Shown piece by piece: positions 9,030 through 17,490 of a stretch of 64,000 nt of DNA (position 1 is the first letter of the stretch; each line of letters starts with the position of its first letter). The stretch comes from UBA2336 sp036787955 (lineage in GTDB: Bacteria; Bacteroidota; Bacteroidia; Cytophagales; Cyclobacteriaceae), in assembly GCA_036787955.1 (NCBI GenBank), contig DAIQOI010000001.1, positions 62,001 through 126,000 on the forward strand. The letters run 5' to 3'. The position numbers and the translations under genes were made by a program. The notes beneath the pieces were generated by a model. That model was not told the origin of the DNA. It saw only the letters and a list, made by a program, of their open reading frames with translations, and did no database searches.

Positions 9030-9641
9030 TCACAAGTGCCGCAGCTCAGCCGGGCAGTCGAGCAGCCAGCCGGTTATACTCAGGCGGTACCGTGTTGCCG
9101 GCAACACCTCATGTTCCAGTTTGTCGCTGCGGAAACACACCAAGCGTCCGGCCTCGGGCAAAATGGATTTTTCCTGTCCATCATCCAGAAATAGTTTCAG
9201 CTGGCCGCCATGGTTTTCTTCCCAGTTCTGATTTAAATAACAGATGACCGACAACTTGCGGTGATCATCATGGCGGAACTGGTCCAGGTGGCGTTTGTAA
9301 AATGCACCGGGCGGATAAACCGTGTAATGCAGTTCTGCATCCTGTATGCTGATAAACAACGCCTGCTTCAGGTATTCAATGAGTTCCTTCAATCGCCCCA
9401 GATACACTGTTGTCGCTTCATCGGCTGTTTGCGGATCGATCCAGCGGATGTAATCGCCCCTGACTTCCGTATGCACCGCGCCCTGCTTGCTGATGCCTGC
9501 CCTGCGAAAACCTTCCAATCCTTGCGCTAAGAGCGGCAATGCGAGAATTGCCTTCACTTCGTCCGGCTGAAGAAAACCATCGGCAACGGCATATCCGTAT
9601 TCGGCCAGTCCATCGGCAATCTTTTCAAATTTTTCAACCAT
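9030..9641 (-). CDS. 2OG-Fe(II) oxygenase (prolyl 4-hydroxylase-like)
   Basis: A 203-residue cytoplasmic dioxygenase. The facial triad is His118-x-Asp120 (KRHLDQF) and His177 (DKLEHEVL), with the 2-oxoglutarate-binding Arg at 184-186 (ATRYRLSITGW). The jelly-roll core around SVICYLNQNW matches the P4Hc/SM-20-like group, which hydroxylates prolyl or other side chains on proteins. The substrate is unknown. A perfect TAACTTTG box ends exactly four bases before the ATG, so the mRNA may be leaderless. It is divergent from the LEA-like lipoprotein. Confidence 0.9.
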   Translation of the reverse strand: MVEKFEKIADGLAEYGYAVADGFLQPDEVKAILALPLLAQGLEGFRRAGISKQGAVHTEVRGDYIRWIDPQTADEATTVYLGRLKELIEYLKQALFISIQDAELHYTVYPPGAFYKRHLDQFRHDDHRKLSVICYLNQNWEENHGGQLKLFLDDGQEKSILPEAGRLVCFRSDKLEHEVLPATRYRLSITGWLLDCPAELRHL

Positions 9642-9645
9642 GGCA

Positions 9646-9653
9646 CAAAGTTA
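9646..9653 (-). promoter_or_regulatory. Minus-7 box TAACTTTG four bases before the oxygenase ATG
   Basis: Perfect TAnnTTTG match with a four-base gap to the start codon. The same spacing is seen at mutS, the first PNP gene and the lipoprotein gene at 63641. No convincing minus-33 element was seen. Confidence 0.55.
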
Positions 9654-9688
9654 GCGGGGTATTGCTATACTTACCTGTTGAATAAATC

Positions 9689-10156
9689 ATGCTGAGTCGT
9701 ATTCCGCGCAACCTGTTTTCCCGTTTTATCGCATGGCTGGCGCTATGCGCCCTGTTTTCCTGCACGCCCGATGAACCGCTGCAGCTGCGGCAGATAAAAA
9801 ATATAAAGGTTGAACTTACCCGGGAGCCCCTGCTTCGGGCCGAGGCGGTTATTTACAACCCCAACAAAATGCGTGTAAAGCTGAGAAAGGCCGATATTGA
9901 AGTAAGCATTGATGGCCAACGTGCTGCTACCATACAACAGGATTTTAATCTGTTCATTCCGGCCCGGTCAGATTTCACCCTGCCGCTGGAAGTAAAAGTG
10001 AGCCTGCGGGAGATGGGATTTCTGGATACGGTATTGTCCGTACTGGGTGGCAAAAAGTTTGAAGTACAATATACCGGCATGTTGTGGCTTTCCTATAAAG
10101 GCGTGCGGCTTAAACTGCCGGTTAGTCACCGCGAGGAGGTGCGTATACGTCTTTAA
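9689..10156 (+). CDS. LEA14-like (LEA type 2) lipoprotein
   Basis: A 155-residue lipoprotein. A hydrophobic signal ends at the lipobox LFSC (Cys25). The mature part, from about residue 38, has the LEA_2 pattern of a single beta sandwich: VELTREPLLRAEAVIYNPN, then VSIDGQRAATIQQDFNLFIPARSDFTLPLEVKVSL. LEA14-like domains occur widely in Bacteroidota lipoproteins and are linked to desiccation or envelope stress, though the function here is unknown. It is followed 32 bases later by the histidine kinase gene. Confidence 0.75.
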   Translation: MLSRIPRNLFSRFIAWLALCALFSCTPDEPLQLRQIKNIKVELTREPLLRAEAVIYNPNKMRVKLRKADIEVSIDGQRAATIQQDFNLFIPARSDFTLPLEVKVSLREMGFLDTVLSVLGGKKFEVQYTGMLWLSYKGVRLKLPVSHREEVRIRL

Positions 10157-10188
10157 TTGGGTTTTTCTATCTTCATATACATTTTTTA

Positions 10189-10935
10189 ATGAGCACCCAA
10201 CCCGATACATCCCACCCTGATGACGCAATAAATCTGCTTGAGCAGGAAAAGCAACAGCTCATCAGTCTTATTTCTCACGATTTGCGCTCGCCCTTCAACC
10301 GGCTGCAGGCCCTGATCCAACTGCTGCAAATGAATGATGCCAATCTTACAGCCGATCAGAAAATCTACCTGGAAAAAATGCACATTGTAGTGGCCGATGC
10401 ATTGGCCATGATGCGCAACCTGATGGACTACAGAAGCCTGGAATTAGGCCTGCTGAATCTGCAGCCAGAAGAAATTTCAGTGAAAGAACTACTGGCCGGA
10501 GTGATGAAAAATTTTTCCGGCGTTGCACATAAAAAAGAAATCCGCATCGAACTTAGCAATGCCCCGGAAATTAAAATAACCACCGATCGGTACAGCCTGC
10601 AGCGCGCCACCGAAAACATCGTTTCCAACGCCCTGAAGTTTTCATTCGGAGGGAAATCGGTTACCATTGATTCGGGAGTTTCAGACAACAACTTGTGGAT
10701 AACTGTTTCCGATGAAGGGCAGGGATTTAAAGCAAGCGAACTGACCGGCATCGGTGAAAAATTTAAAAAATTTTCTGCTCGTCCCACGGGTGGCGAAAGT
10801 TCCACCGGCCTGGGACTTTATGTTGCTTACACCTTGTTGTTAAGAATCGGGGGGCAGATTAAAGTTCAGTCGAAAGAAGGCAGGGGCAGCACTTTCCGCA
10901 TCACGCTGCCTACTGCAGCGAATAAAATCAATTAA
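10189..10935 (+). CDS. Soluble sensor histidine kinase
   Basis: A 248-residue two-component kinase without transmembrane segments or a recognisable sensor domain. HisKA is at about 20-85 with the phosphoacceptor His30 in LISHDLRSP. HATPase_c is at about 125-245 with the N box ENIVSNALKF (Asn147), G1 DEGQGF (about 175) and G2 TGLGLYV (about 205). With only about 20 residues before HisKA, input must come from a partner or ligand not visible here. Its 3' end overlaps the convergent response regulator by eight bases; the two may be partners despite opposite strands. Confidence 0.9.
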   Translation: MSTQPDTSHPDDAINLLEQEKQQLISLISHDLRSPFNRLQALIQLLQMNDANLTADQKIYLEKMHIVVADALAMMRNLMDYRSLELGLLNLQPEEISVKELLAGVMKNFSGVAHKKEIRIELSNAPEIKITTDRYSLQRATENIVSNALKFSFGGKSVTIDSGVSDNNLWITVSDEGQGFKASELTGIGEKFKKFSARPTGGESSTGLGLYVAYTLLLRIGGQIKVQSKEGRGSTFRITLPTAANKIN

Positions 10936-11311
10936 ACAGATAATAATCTTCGTCTTTACCTTCCAGAATGGCCTTCAGCGATTCAATTACATTATCATCC
11001 TTAATCACGTAATCGCGTACGCCCTTGCGGATAAAATTCAGCACCATGGCGCCATCGTCAATGGCGCTCATCATAATCAGTTTATTGTTTTCCTTCAGCC
11101 TGGACTTAATTGCATCGTAAAATTCGATACCCGATTTTCCGGGCAGTTTGTAATCCACAATGAAAGCATCGGGAAGCGTGCCACCGTTTACGGCATTCAG
11201 GCAGTCTTCCGCGCTTTTAAACACTTTAACCTCTATCTCAGGATTCTGTGCAAGCGACCGCTGGATGAACTCCGCATAAATATCATCGTCTTCGATCAGA
11301 TGTACCATCAT
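10928..11311 (-). CDS. Single-domain response regulator
   Basis: A 127-residue receiver domain with no output domain (CheY/Spo0F layout). The acidic pocket is LIEDDD (8-10), the phosphoacceptor is Asp53 in IVDYKLPG, the switch residue is in MMSAID (about 83), and the conserved Lys is in YVIKDDN (about 104). The start may be the first or second of two adjacent ATGs. It is convergent with the soluble histidine kinase and overlaps it by eight bases. Confidence 0.9.
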   Translation of the reverse strand: MMVHLIEDDDIYAEFIQRSLAQNPEIEVKVFKSAEDCLNAVNGGTLPDAFIVDYKLPGKSGIEFYDAIKSRLKENNKLIMMSAIDDGAMVLNFIRKGVRDYVIKDDNVIESLKAILEGKDEDYYLFN

Positions 11312-11460
11312 GGCCTGATTTTATGGAAATTGGACAGGCAATATAACTAAAGAATATGTTTTCCTAAACACATATACCCACACCCCATTGGCCCGGCCTG
11401 ACTGTGTAAAAATATTGGCAGCTTTTGCGAAAAAAGCATTTATTTCCGTTAAAACCCGCC

Positions 11461-13197
11461 ATGATGAAAAACCTGAGCTTCCTTCTTCTGTTCCTTGTCT
11501 TGGCGCTGCTTTCCCTGCAGTGCACGGAAACCGGCCGCGGTCCGGTCTTTAAAATATCCTTCTCTCCCGATCTGGAAAGCCAGGCCCAGGATGGCCGCCT
11601 GCTGCTCATGCTGGCCAATAACAACAAATCAGAGCCGCGGTTTCAGATTACCGATGCGCTGAATACCCAACTGGTATTTGGAGTTGATGTGGAGGGCATG
11701 GGGCCCGGTGAAGCAGTGATTGTCAATGCTGCAGCGTTCGGCTATCCTATTCAAAGTTTAAAAGACATTCCGGCAGGTGAATATTATGTGCAGGCACTGC
11801 TTAACCGCTATGAAACCTTCGTGTTAAAGACAGGCCACACCGTAAAACTACCACCCGATAAAGGCGAGGGACAGCAATGGAACACTAAGCCTGATAATTT
11901 TTACAGCGAGCCTGTTAAAATTTTCATTGACCCGGCCAGAGGCGGGACATTCGAAATAACGATGAATAAAAAAATACCGCCTGTTGCCGAGCCAAAGGAA
12001 ACAAAGTATATACGTCACATCAAAATACAGAGCAAGCTGCTAACGGAATGGTGGGGGCGCCCCATGTACCTGGGGGCCTTTGTGCTGGTACCCGAAGGAT
12101 TTGACGAACATCCCGAAGCCCGTTATCCGCTGATGATCTACCACGGGCATTTTCCGTCCGACTTCGGGGGCTTCAGCGAAACGCCACCCGACCCCAACAT
12201 GGATACAACGGATTATAATTCCCGTTTCCGTATTTATGGTTACAAAAAAATGCAGGCGCAGGAGGCCTATAATTTTTACAAACAATGGACCAGCAAAAAT
12301 TTTCCGCGCTTTCTGGTGGTGCAGATTCAACATGCCAACCCATATTACGATGATTCATATGCGGTAAACAGCGCTAACCTGGGGCCCTATGGCGATGCCA
12401 TCATGTACGAACTGATACCGGAAATTGAAAAGCGCTTCCGCGGCATAGGTGAAGGATGGGCGCGCTTTACCTATGGCGGCTCAACAGGCGGATGGGAAGC
12501 ACTGGCCGCACAGATTTTCTACCCCGACATGCTGAACGGCTGCTTTGCCGCCTGCCCCGACCCGATTGACTTCCGTGCATTTTGCCTGGTGGATATTTAC
12601 AACGACAAGAACGCCTATTATTACGAAAGCGATTTCAAAAAACTGGAACGCCCCGGCTACCGCAATTACCTCGGGCAAATTTCGGCCACCTTGCGCGAAA
12701 TGAACCACCGCGAACTGGCCCTTGGAACCAAATCGCGATCGGGGCAGCAGTGGGATATTTGGCAAGCCGTGTATTCGCCACAGGGTGATGACGGCTACCC
12801 CAAACCGATATGGAACAAACTTACCGGTGAAATTGATCACAGCGTGGCTGAATACTGGAAGGAGAACTATGACCTGCGATATATCTTACAACGCGACTGG
12901 GCCAAACTTGGACCCAAACTGGAAGGGAAAATTCACATCTATTGCGGTGATATGGACAATTACTACCTCAACAACGCGGTGTACCTGATGGAAGAATTTT
13001 TGAAGAGCACCAAAAATCCTTTTTATGGAGGCGAGGTGGATTATGGCGACCGGGCCGAACACTGCTGGAATGGCGACCACAATAATCCGAATTACATATC
13101 CAGGTTAAGATATAACACCATGTATCTTCCAAAAATACTTAAGCGCATCGAAAAGACCGCACCGAAAGGAGCAGATGTGAAGAGCTGGAGGTATTGA
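11461..13197 (+). CDS. Lipoprotein alpha/beta-hydrolase (esterase-like)
   Basis: A 578-residue lipoprotein. The start at 11461 is chosen because the signal MMKNLSFLLLFLVLALLSLQC begins there, with the lipobox Cys close to residue 20. Residues of roughly 25-180 form a beta-rich N-terminal region, and from about 205 an alpha/beta-hydrolase domain follows (YPLMIYHGHFPSDFGG). The nucleophile elbow is YGGSTGGW with Ser341. Candidate acid and base are Asp in YCGDMDNY and His in RAEHCWNGDH. It resembles the large secreted esterases loosely related to enterochelin esterase. The substrate is not known. Confidence 0.78.
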   Translation: MMKNLSFLLLFLVLALLSLQCTETGRGPVFKISFSPDLESQAQDGRLLLMLANNNKSEPRFQITDALNTQLVFGVDVEGMGPGEAVIVNAAAFGYPIQSLKDIPAGEYYVQALLNRYETFVLKTGHTVKLPPDKGEGQQWNTKPDNFYSEPVKIFIDPARGGTFEITMNKKIPPVAEPKETKYIRHIKIQSKLLTEWWGRPMYLGAFVLVPEGFDEHPEARYPLMIYHGHFPSDFGGFSETPPDPNMDTTDYNSRFRIYGYKKMQAQEAYNFYKQWTSKNFPRFLVVQIQHANPYYDDSYAVNSANLGPYGDAIMYELIPEIEKRFRGIGEGWARFTYGGSTGGWEALAAQIFYPDMLNGCFAACPDPIDFRAFCLVDIYNDKNAYYYESDFKKLERPGYRNYLGQISATLREMNHRELALGTKSRSGQQWDIWQAVYSPQGDDGYPKPIWNKLTGEIDHSVAEYWKENYDLRYILQRDWAKLGPKLEGKIHIYCGDMDNYYLNNAVYLMEEFLKSTKNPFYGGEVDYGDRAEHCWNGDHNNPNYISRLRYNTMYLPKILKRIEKTAPKGADVKSWRY

Positions 13198-13493
13198 TGT
13201 GCCCCTAACGACAAAACAGTTTTCGCAAGATACGGTGCTGAATTTAGGAAGGGTTAAGAGCAGGATTTTCTAATCAAGCTGATACAACGGTAACACCCTG
13301 AATGAGTTGGCGCTAAAATTTGAAGAGCCTATAAGAAATTCTTTTTTTTCTGCCTGTTGTTCGCTGACCCCCCTCAAAGGGCACAGCAAAATTTACCCAC
13401 CACCCTGCATGAACTTTAAATTTTCAAATCATTTTTGGTTTGTTTTATTTTGAGATACCCAGCACTTGCACCTTTTTATACAATTAAGATAAC
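13198..13493. other. Intergenic region without a recognised gene
   Basis: About 296 bases that become AT-rich toward the following membrane-protein gene. It has poly-T and T-rich tracts near 13340 and 13420-13455. No RNA gene, terminator hairpin or conserved reading frame was recognised. Confidence 0.5.
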
Positions 13494-14141
13494 ATGGCTC
13501 TGACTTTTAAAATATTTTTAGTTCTTCACATAATTGGCGGCTCTATCGGACTGACAACCGGAGTAATTAACCTGCTTCGAAAAAAAGGTGACCAAAAACA
13601 TAAATTAACCGGTAAAATATTCTATATATCCATGCTTGCCGCAGGGTTTTCTTCACTCATCCTGGCCTACCTTCATCCTAACTATTTTTTGTTTATGGTT
13701 GGTATTTTTACGCTTTACATGATTGGTTCAGGACAGCGTTATTTAAAACACAAACAACCTGATAAAATGCATGCTATGCATGTGGAATGGATAATAACCA
13801 TAATTATGTTGCTTTCTGCAACGGCATTTATCGGCATTGGTATTTTGAAAGCACTAAAATCAGACTTGTTTGGAATTGTGTTCCTAACCTTTGGTAGTTT
13901 AGGATTACTTTTTGTACTGCAAGACTTTGTAAACTTCAGGGGCAAATCAAGATTAAAGAACTATTGGCTTATTGGGCACTTACAAAGAATGACAGGTGGT
14001 TTTATTGCGGCCTCTACAGCATTTTTAGTAGTAAATGCCAAATATCTTCCCCATCAAATACCGGATTTTATTTATTGGCTTTTGCCGACAATTATTTTTA
14101 CACCTTTGATTATACAATGGAGCAGACGATACGGAGTGTAG
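13494..14141 (+). CDS. DUF2306-like integral membrane protein
   Basis: A 215-residue protein with about six predicted transmembrane helices. The pattern HIIGGSIGLTTGVINLL, then KHKLTGKIFYISM and RQHxxH-like LIGHLQRMTGGFIA matches the DUF2306/DUF420-like membrane family, whose conserved histidines suggest haem or metal binding. The function is unknown. The gene is clearly more AT-rich than its neighbours (a hand count of the 60 bases at 13681-13740 gives 20 G+C). It sits beside decayed genes and tRNAs, which suggests later arrival. Confidence 0.75.
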   Translation: MALTFKIFLVLHIIGGSIGLTTGVINLLRKKGDQKHKLTGKIFYISMLAAGFSSLILAYLHPNYFLFMVGIFTLYMIGSGQRYLKHKQPDKMHAMHVEWIITIIMLLSATAFIGIGILKALKSDLFGIVFLTFGSLGLLFVLQDFVNFRGKSRLKNYWLIGHLQRMTGGFIAASTAFLVVNAKYLPHQIPDFIYWLLPTIIFTPLIIQWSRRYGV

Positions 14142-14339
14142 GTCCATCTTTTCATGAAAACACTAAAATTTAATAGATGACCGCGTGAACGCTCGCCTGT
14201 TCGGATGTGGAAAACAGCAAGCTGGCCATGACGAAATCCCAACATTTGACGGCCCCCATACAGGAAAAAGGTTTATCGGGCTGCCAATCAATATCCGGCT
14301 GCGCTGAAAAAATTTCTGAACTTCACTAAAAAAAGCAGC
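14142..14339. other. Non-coding stretch downstream of the decayed GIY-YIG gene
   Basis: No supported gene. A minus-strand open frame of about 75 residues crosses this stretch and the GIY-YIG remnant, but it has no family resemblance beyond the remnant and looks like decayed DNA. Confidence 0.45.
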
Positions 14340-14451
14340 GCATTCAACCTGCCTTCGCTCATATATTGTACCGCTCCAACCGCTGACCAATATCTCTGGT
14401 CATCCCAACATAATCCCTGCTAATGCTGCGGATAGCCTATACATAGTACAT
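14340..14451 (-). pseudogene. Decayed GIY-YIG endonuclease gene fragment
   Basis: Reading the minus strand from an ATG at 14451, one base past the tRNA-Leu gene, gives MYYV, a TAG stop (14437-14439), then AIRSISRDYVGMTRDIGQRLERYN. This matches the start of small GIY-YIG proteins (xYVYAIRSISRNYIYVGMTxxIExRLxxHN). A Tyr codon appears to have become TAG, two residues (IY) before VGMT are missing, and after ERYN the frame is lost, with a possible EGR motif in another frame. The rest of the gene is gone. Intact relatives are about 80-90 residues and often appear in multiple accessory copies. Confidence 0.7.
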
Positions 14452-14452
14452 G

Positions 14453-14539
14453 TACCCGGGACGGGAGTTGAACCCGTACAGCCATTTTCTGGCCACAGGA
14501 TTTTAAGTCCTGCGTGTCTACCAGTTCCACCACCCGGGC
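14453..14539 (-). tRNA. tRNA-Leu (anticodon UAA)
   Basis: The minus strand folds into an 87-base class II tRNA. The acceptor stem is GCCCGGG with CCCGGGT, and the D loop contains AACTGGTAGACAC. The anticodon stem-loop is GGACTTAAAATCC (anticodon TAA), followed by a long variable arm and a T arm with GGTTCAACTCC. CCA is not encoded. The decayed GIY-YIG frame begins right after its 3' end. Confidence 0.95.
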
Positions 14540-14566
14540 AAGCATTAGATGAATTTTTTATTTATT

Positions 14567-14942
14567 GATTTATTGATTATCCCGGCCTTTTGCTGATTTA
14601 CGCGAGGCAGACATAATGAATAAAATTTCCTTTGCTTCTTTTTTCAGCGATTCATCAACTTTTGCTATACCAGCCTCTTCAATTAGCTCCAACCACAGCA
14701 GCGTTTCATCTGCTTCTTCAACCACAATTGAGAGTTTTGCAATAAACTCAGCTTTTGATCGACCCCTGCAAGCAGCCCTGTAATTAGCGGCCACTGAAGT
14801 AGCTTACCGGAGCAACTGTTTGCCAAGTGTTTGGGCCTCAATGGTTTTAGGCAGACCTTGAAAAAAATAAATGATTTGAAGACTTAATTTTTTGGTTCGC
14901 TCCTGAAGATCCTGGGCATTCAAATCAAAAAATCAATAAATC
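14567..14942. mobile_element. Possible S23/IVS-type element bounded by 12-bp inverted repeats
   Basis: GATTTATTGATT at 14567-14578 and its exact reverse complement AATCAATAAATC at 14931-14942 flank the broken S23-family gene between two tRNA genes. S23 proteins are best known from intervening sequences inside rRNA genes, where terminal inverted repeats form a stem. The repeats here are AT-rich and short, so chance is possible. Confidence 0.35.
14570..14923 (-). pseudogene. S23 / four-helix-bundle protein gene with an in-frame stop
   Basis: From a TTG at 14923 the frame reads LNAQDLQERTKKLSLQ, then IIYFFQGLPKTIEAQ and TLGKQLLR, a TAA stop (14804-14806), then ATSVAANYRAACRGRSKAEF and the rest of the family sequence to a stop at 14570. 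The family consensus at the break is LLRSxTSVAANYRAACRxRS, so the stop replaces a Ser codon (TCA to TAA would suffice). No frameshift is needed, and the full translation would be about 117 residues, which is normal for the family. There is no ATG start; TTG could be a start or a decayed ATG. The gene lies between tRNA-Gly and tRNA-Leu on the same strand. Confidence 0.75.
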
Positions 14943-14963
14943 CTCAAATCATTCACTCTCATT

Positions 14964-15037
<74 letters not shown>

Positions 15038-15170
15038 ATCGCTGATTGAGAATTCAAAATCCAAATTCAAAGTACCTTTTTTCTGCAAAAAAGTTGAACC
15101 TGTAATCTTGAATTCCCCAACTCAGGGCTGCAAATTTAACAGGCAGAAAGGAAAAAACAATATCCTGCCT

Positions 15171-16109
15171 TCAGCCGGTTTTGCGCAATTTTTCTTCTTT
15201 TTCCAGCTTAAGGTGGCGCGCATGCTCCCTGTTCCGTGAATGTTTGATGTGTGTTGGCACGCCTTTCAGATCCCAAATCAGGCCCAGCCAGGAAAATAAT
15301 TTCAGGATGTACCAGGTTATATCTATCTCCCACCAGAAAAATCCCTGGCGGCTGCTGGTTTCATAGTAATGGTGGTTGTTGTGCCAGCCTTCTCCCAGAG
15401 TTAGCAGGGCCAGCCACAGGCTGTTGCGACTTTCGTCATTCGATTCATATCGCTGCTTTCCAAATTTGTGCATAATAGAGTTGATGGAAAAGGTACCGTG
15501 ATACAATAAAACAGTGCTGAGAAAAAAACCTATCAGCAAAGTGGACATACCAGCCGATGTGAACATCATGGTTACGCTCCCACCATTTACCCAGGCACCC
15601 AGTGCGGTAACTGCAATGGCCAAAACCACTGGTGGCACCAGGTAATATTTATTGAGCCACACCAGTTCGGGATATTTGGCATAATCGCCTATAATTTTGT
15701 AATCGGTTTCCTTGAAGTCGGGCCCGACAATCCAGCCTACATGCGAATACCAGAATCCGTAGATTTTCATTGAGTGCGGATCGGCCGGAGTGTCGCTGTG
15801 GCGATGGTGGTGCCGGTGGTGTGCAGCCCACCACAGCGCACCTTTCTGAGCAGAAGTCTGGGCCATAAAGGCAATGACAAATTGAAACCATCGCGAGGTT
15901 TTATATGACCGATGCGCAAAATACCGGTGGTAACCGGCCGTTACCCAGAACATCCGGAAGAAGTAAAGAAAAATACACACGGCCCAGTCGAATGCCGTGG
16001 CACCGGTCCAGAAGGCAAGCAAGGGCAGTAGATGAACCAGCATAAAACTGATTTCCTGCGAAAGCACCGGCTTTCGGCGTGGCTCAGGCTGAAGTGAAAC
16101 AGATTGCAT
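15171..16109 (-). CDS. Acyl-CoA/acyl-lipid delta-9 fatty acid desaturase
   Basis: A 312-residue membrane di-iron desaturase that would insert a cis double bond into saturated acyl chains. The start is at ATG 16109; a GTG three codons upstream is also in frame. The three histidine clusters are visible: HRYFAH, HHRHHH (in WWAAHHRHHHRHSDTPADPHS) and HNNHHYY (in GEGWHNNHHYYETS). The hydrophobic segments expected for two membrane-spanning hairpins lie before and between them. The signature matches the stearoyl-CoA-desaturase type. It probably controls membrane fluidity. A TAACCTTG box lies eight bases before the ATG. Confidence 0.95.
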   Translation of the reverse strand: MQSVSLQPEPRRKPVLSQEISFMLVHLLPLLAFWTGATAFDWAVCIFLYFFRMFWVTAGYHRYFAHRSYKTSRWFQFVIAFMAQTSAQKGALWWAAHHRHHHRHSDTPADPHSMKIYGFWYSHVGWIVGPDFKETDYKIIGDYAKYPELVWLNKYYLVPPVVLAIAVTALGAWVNGGSVTMMFTSAGMSTLLIGFFLSTVLLYHGTFSINSIMHKFGKQRYESNDESRNSLWLALLTLGEGWHNNHHYYETSSRQGFFWWEIDITWYILKLFSWLGLIWDLKGVPTHIKHSRNREHARHLKLEKEEKLRKTG

Positions 16110-16250
16110 CAAAAACACAAGGTTAGTTCTGCTAAGGTACGGGTAAATTTTTCCAAAAGCATGGAATGCAAGGAAACTTTGTCAAATTTGTACGAACATC
16201 TGTAAGGCCATCGTCTTTTCTGATGTGATTTTCAAGTTAATTCATAATGC

Positions 16251-17486
16251 ATGACTTTTTCTGAATTCGGACTGTACGATAAAATACTGGAAGGCATACA
16301 GTCCATGGGCTACGAAAAGCCTACACCTGTACAGGAACAAACCATTCCGGCCATTTTAGCCGGACATGATCTGATTGCCTGTGCGCAAACCGGAACCGGC
16401 AAGACCGCAGCCTACCTGCTGCCGGTTCTTCACAAAATGATGACCACCGATCATCTCCATCTTAACACCCTAATCATTGCACCCACGCGCGAACTGGCGC
16501 AACAGATTGACCAGCAGATTGAAGGGCTTGCTTATTTTACCGGCATCAGCTCCATCGCCATATATGGCGGGGGCGATGGCCAGGCATGGGACCAGCAAAA
16601 GCGTGCGTTGGAAAAAGGTGCAGATATCGTAGTAGCCACACCCGGCCGCCTGCTTGCCCTGCTCGCTGCCGGCACCACCGTGTTCGACCACCTTCAGCAC
16701 CTCATCCTTGATGAAGCCGATCGCATGCTGGATATGGGCTTCTTTGATGACATCATTAAAATTGTAAGCTACCTGCCGCAACAACGACAAACGCTGATGT
16801 TTTCGGCTACCATGCCTCCCAAAATCCGGCAGCTTGCACACCGCATATTGCGCGAACCTGTTGAAATAAACATTGCCGTTGCAAAACCTGCGGAGGGAAT
16901 AACCCAGCAGGCTTACCTGGTATTCGATCACCAGAAGGAGCAACTCCTTATGCACATTCTTCGGTCACGAACCTGGAACAGCCTTATCCTGTTCGCCTCC
17001 ACCAAAGAAACCGTTAAGCAACTCGCCCGCAGGTTTGCAAGCGATGGCCTGGATGTGAAACCCTTCCATTCTGATTTAAGTCAGGCTGAGCGCGAAGAAA
17101 TCATGCGCGCCTTCCGCAACCGCCAGGTGCCCGTGCTGATTGGTACCGATGTGCTTTCCAGGGGCATTGATGTAGAAGGGATCAGCATGGTGATCAACTG
17201 GGATGTACCGCCCGATCCGGAAGACTATGTACACCGCATCGGCCGTACGGCCCGTGCCGAAACTACCGGCACAGCCATAACATTTATTAATGAACGCGAC
17301 ATGAGCAGTTTTCAACGCATTGAAACCCTGATAGGCGCTGAGATTACAAAATTGCCCCTGCCCGATTTTCTTGGAAATGGCCCGGAGTGGAAGGTGTTTC
17401 AGCGCAGAAAGAAATCATATGGCGTGAATAAGAAAAGTCCACAAAGAAAAGCCACAGGTCGTGCCGCAAAACGTTTCGGGCGTTAG
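16251..17486 (+). CDS. DEAD-box ATP-dependent RNA helicase (RhlE-like)
   Basis: A 411-residue RNA helicase with all core motifs in order: Q motif (YEKPTPVQEQTIPAIL), Walker A AQTGTGKTAAY, PTRELAQQI, TPGRLL, DEADRM, SAT (FSATMPPK), FASTKET, SRGIDVEG and HRIGRTARA. A short basic C-terminal tail (KKSPQRKATGRAAKRF) should bind RNA. It is likely involved in ribosome assembly or mRNA turnover. The stop lies four bases from the stop of the convergent gene at 17491, with no hairpin between them. Confidence 0.95.
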   Translation: MTFSEFGLYDKILEGIQSMGYEKPTPVQEQTIPAILAGHDLIACAQTGTGKTAAYLLPVLHKMMTTDHLHLNTLIIAPTRELAQQIDQQIEGLAYFTGISSIAIYGGGDGQAWDQQKRALEKGADIVVATPGRLLALLAAGTTVFDHLQHLILDEADRMLDMGFFDDIIKIVSYLPQQRQTLMFSATMPPKIRQLAHRILREPVEINIAVAKPAEGITQQAYLVFDHQKEQLLMHILRSRTWNSLILFASTKETVKQLARRFASDGLDVKPFHSDLSQAEREEIMRAFRNRQVPVLIGTDVLSRGIDVEGISMVINWDVPPDPEDYVHRIGRTARAETTGTAITFINERDMSSFQRIETLIGAEITKLPLPDFLGNGPEWKVFQRRKKSYGVNKKSPQRKATGRAAKRFGR

Positions 17487-17490
17487 GATA

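Noticed and set aside
14437..14439. Recoded TAG in the GIY-YIG remnant
   Set aside because: A deletion and loss of the 3' half accompany it, so decay is the simpler explanation; no pyrrolysine genes are seen.
14804..14806. Programmed readthrough of the TAA in the S23 gene
   Set aside because: The stop is TAA, which is not a selenocysteine codon, and a single Ser-codon change explains it; no recoding signal is visible.
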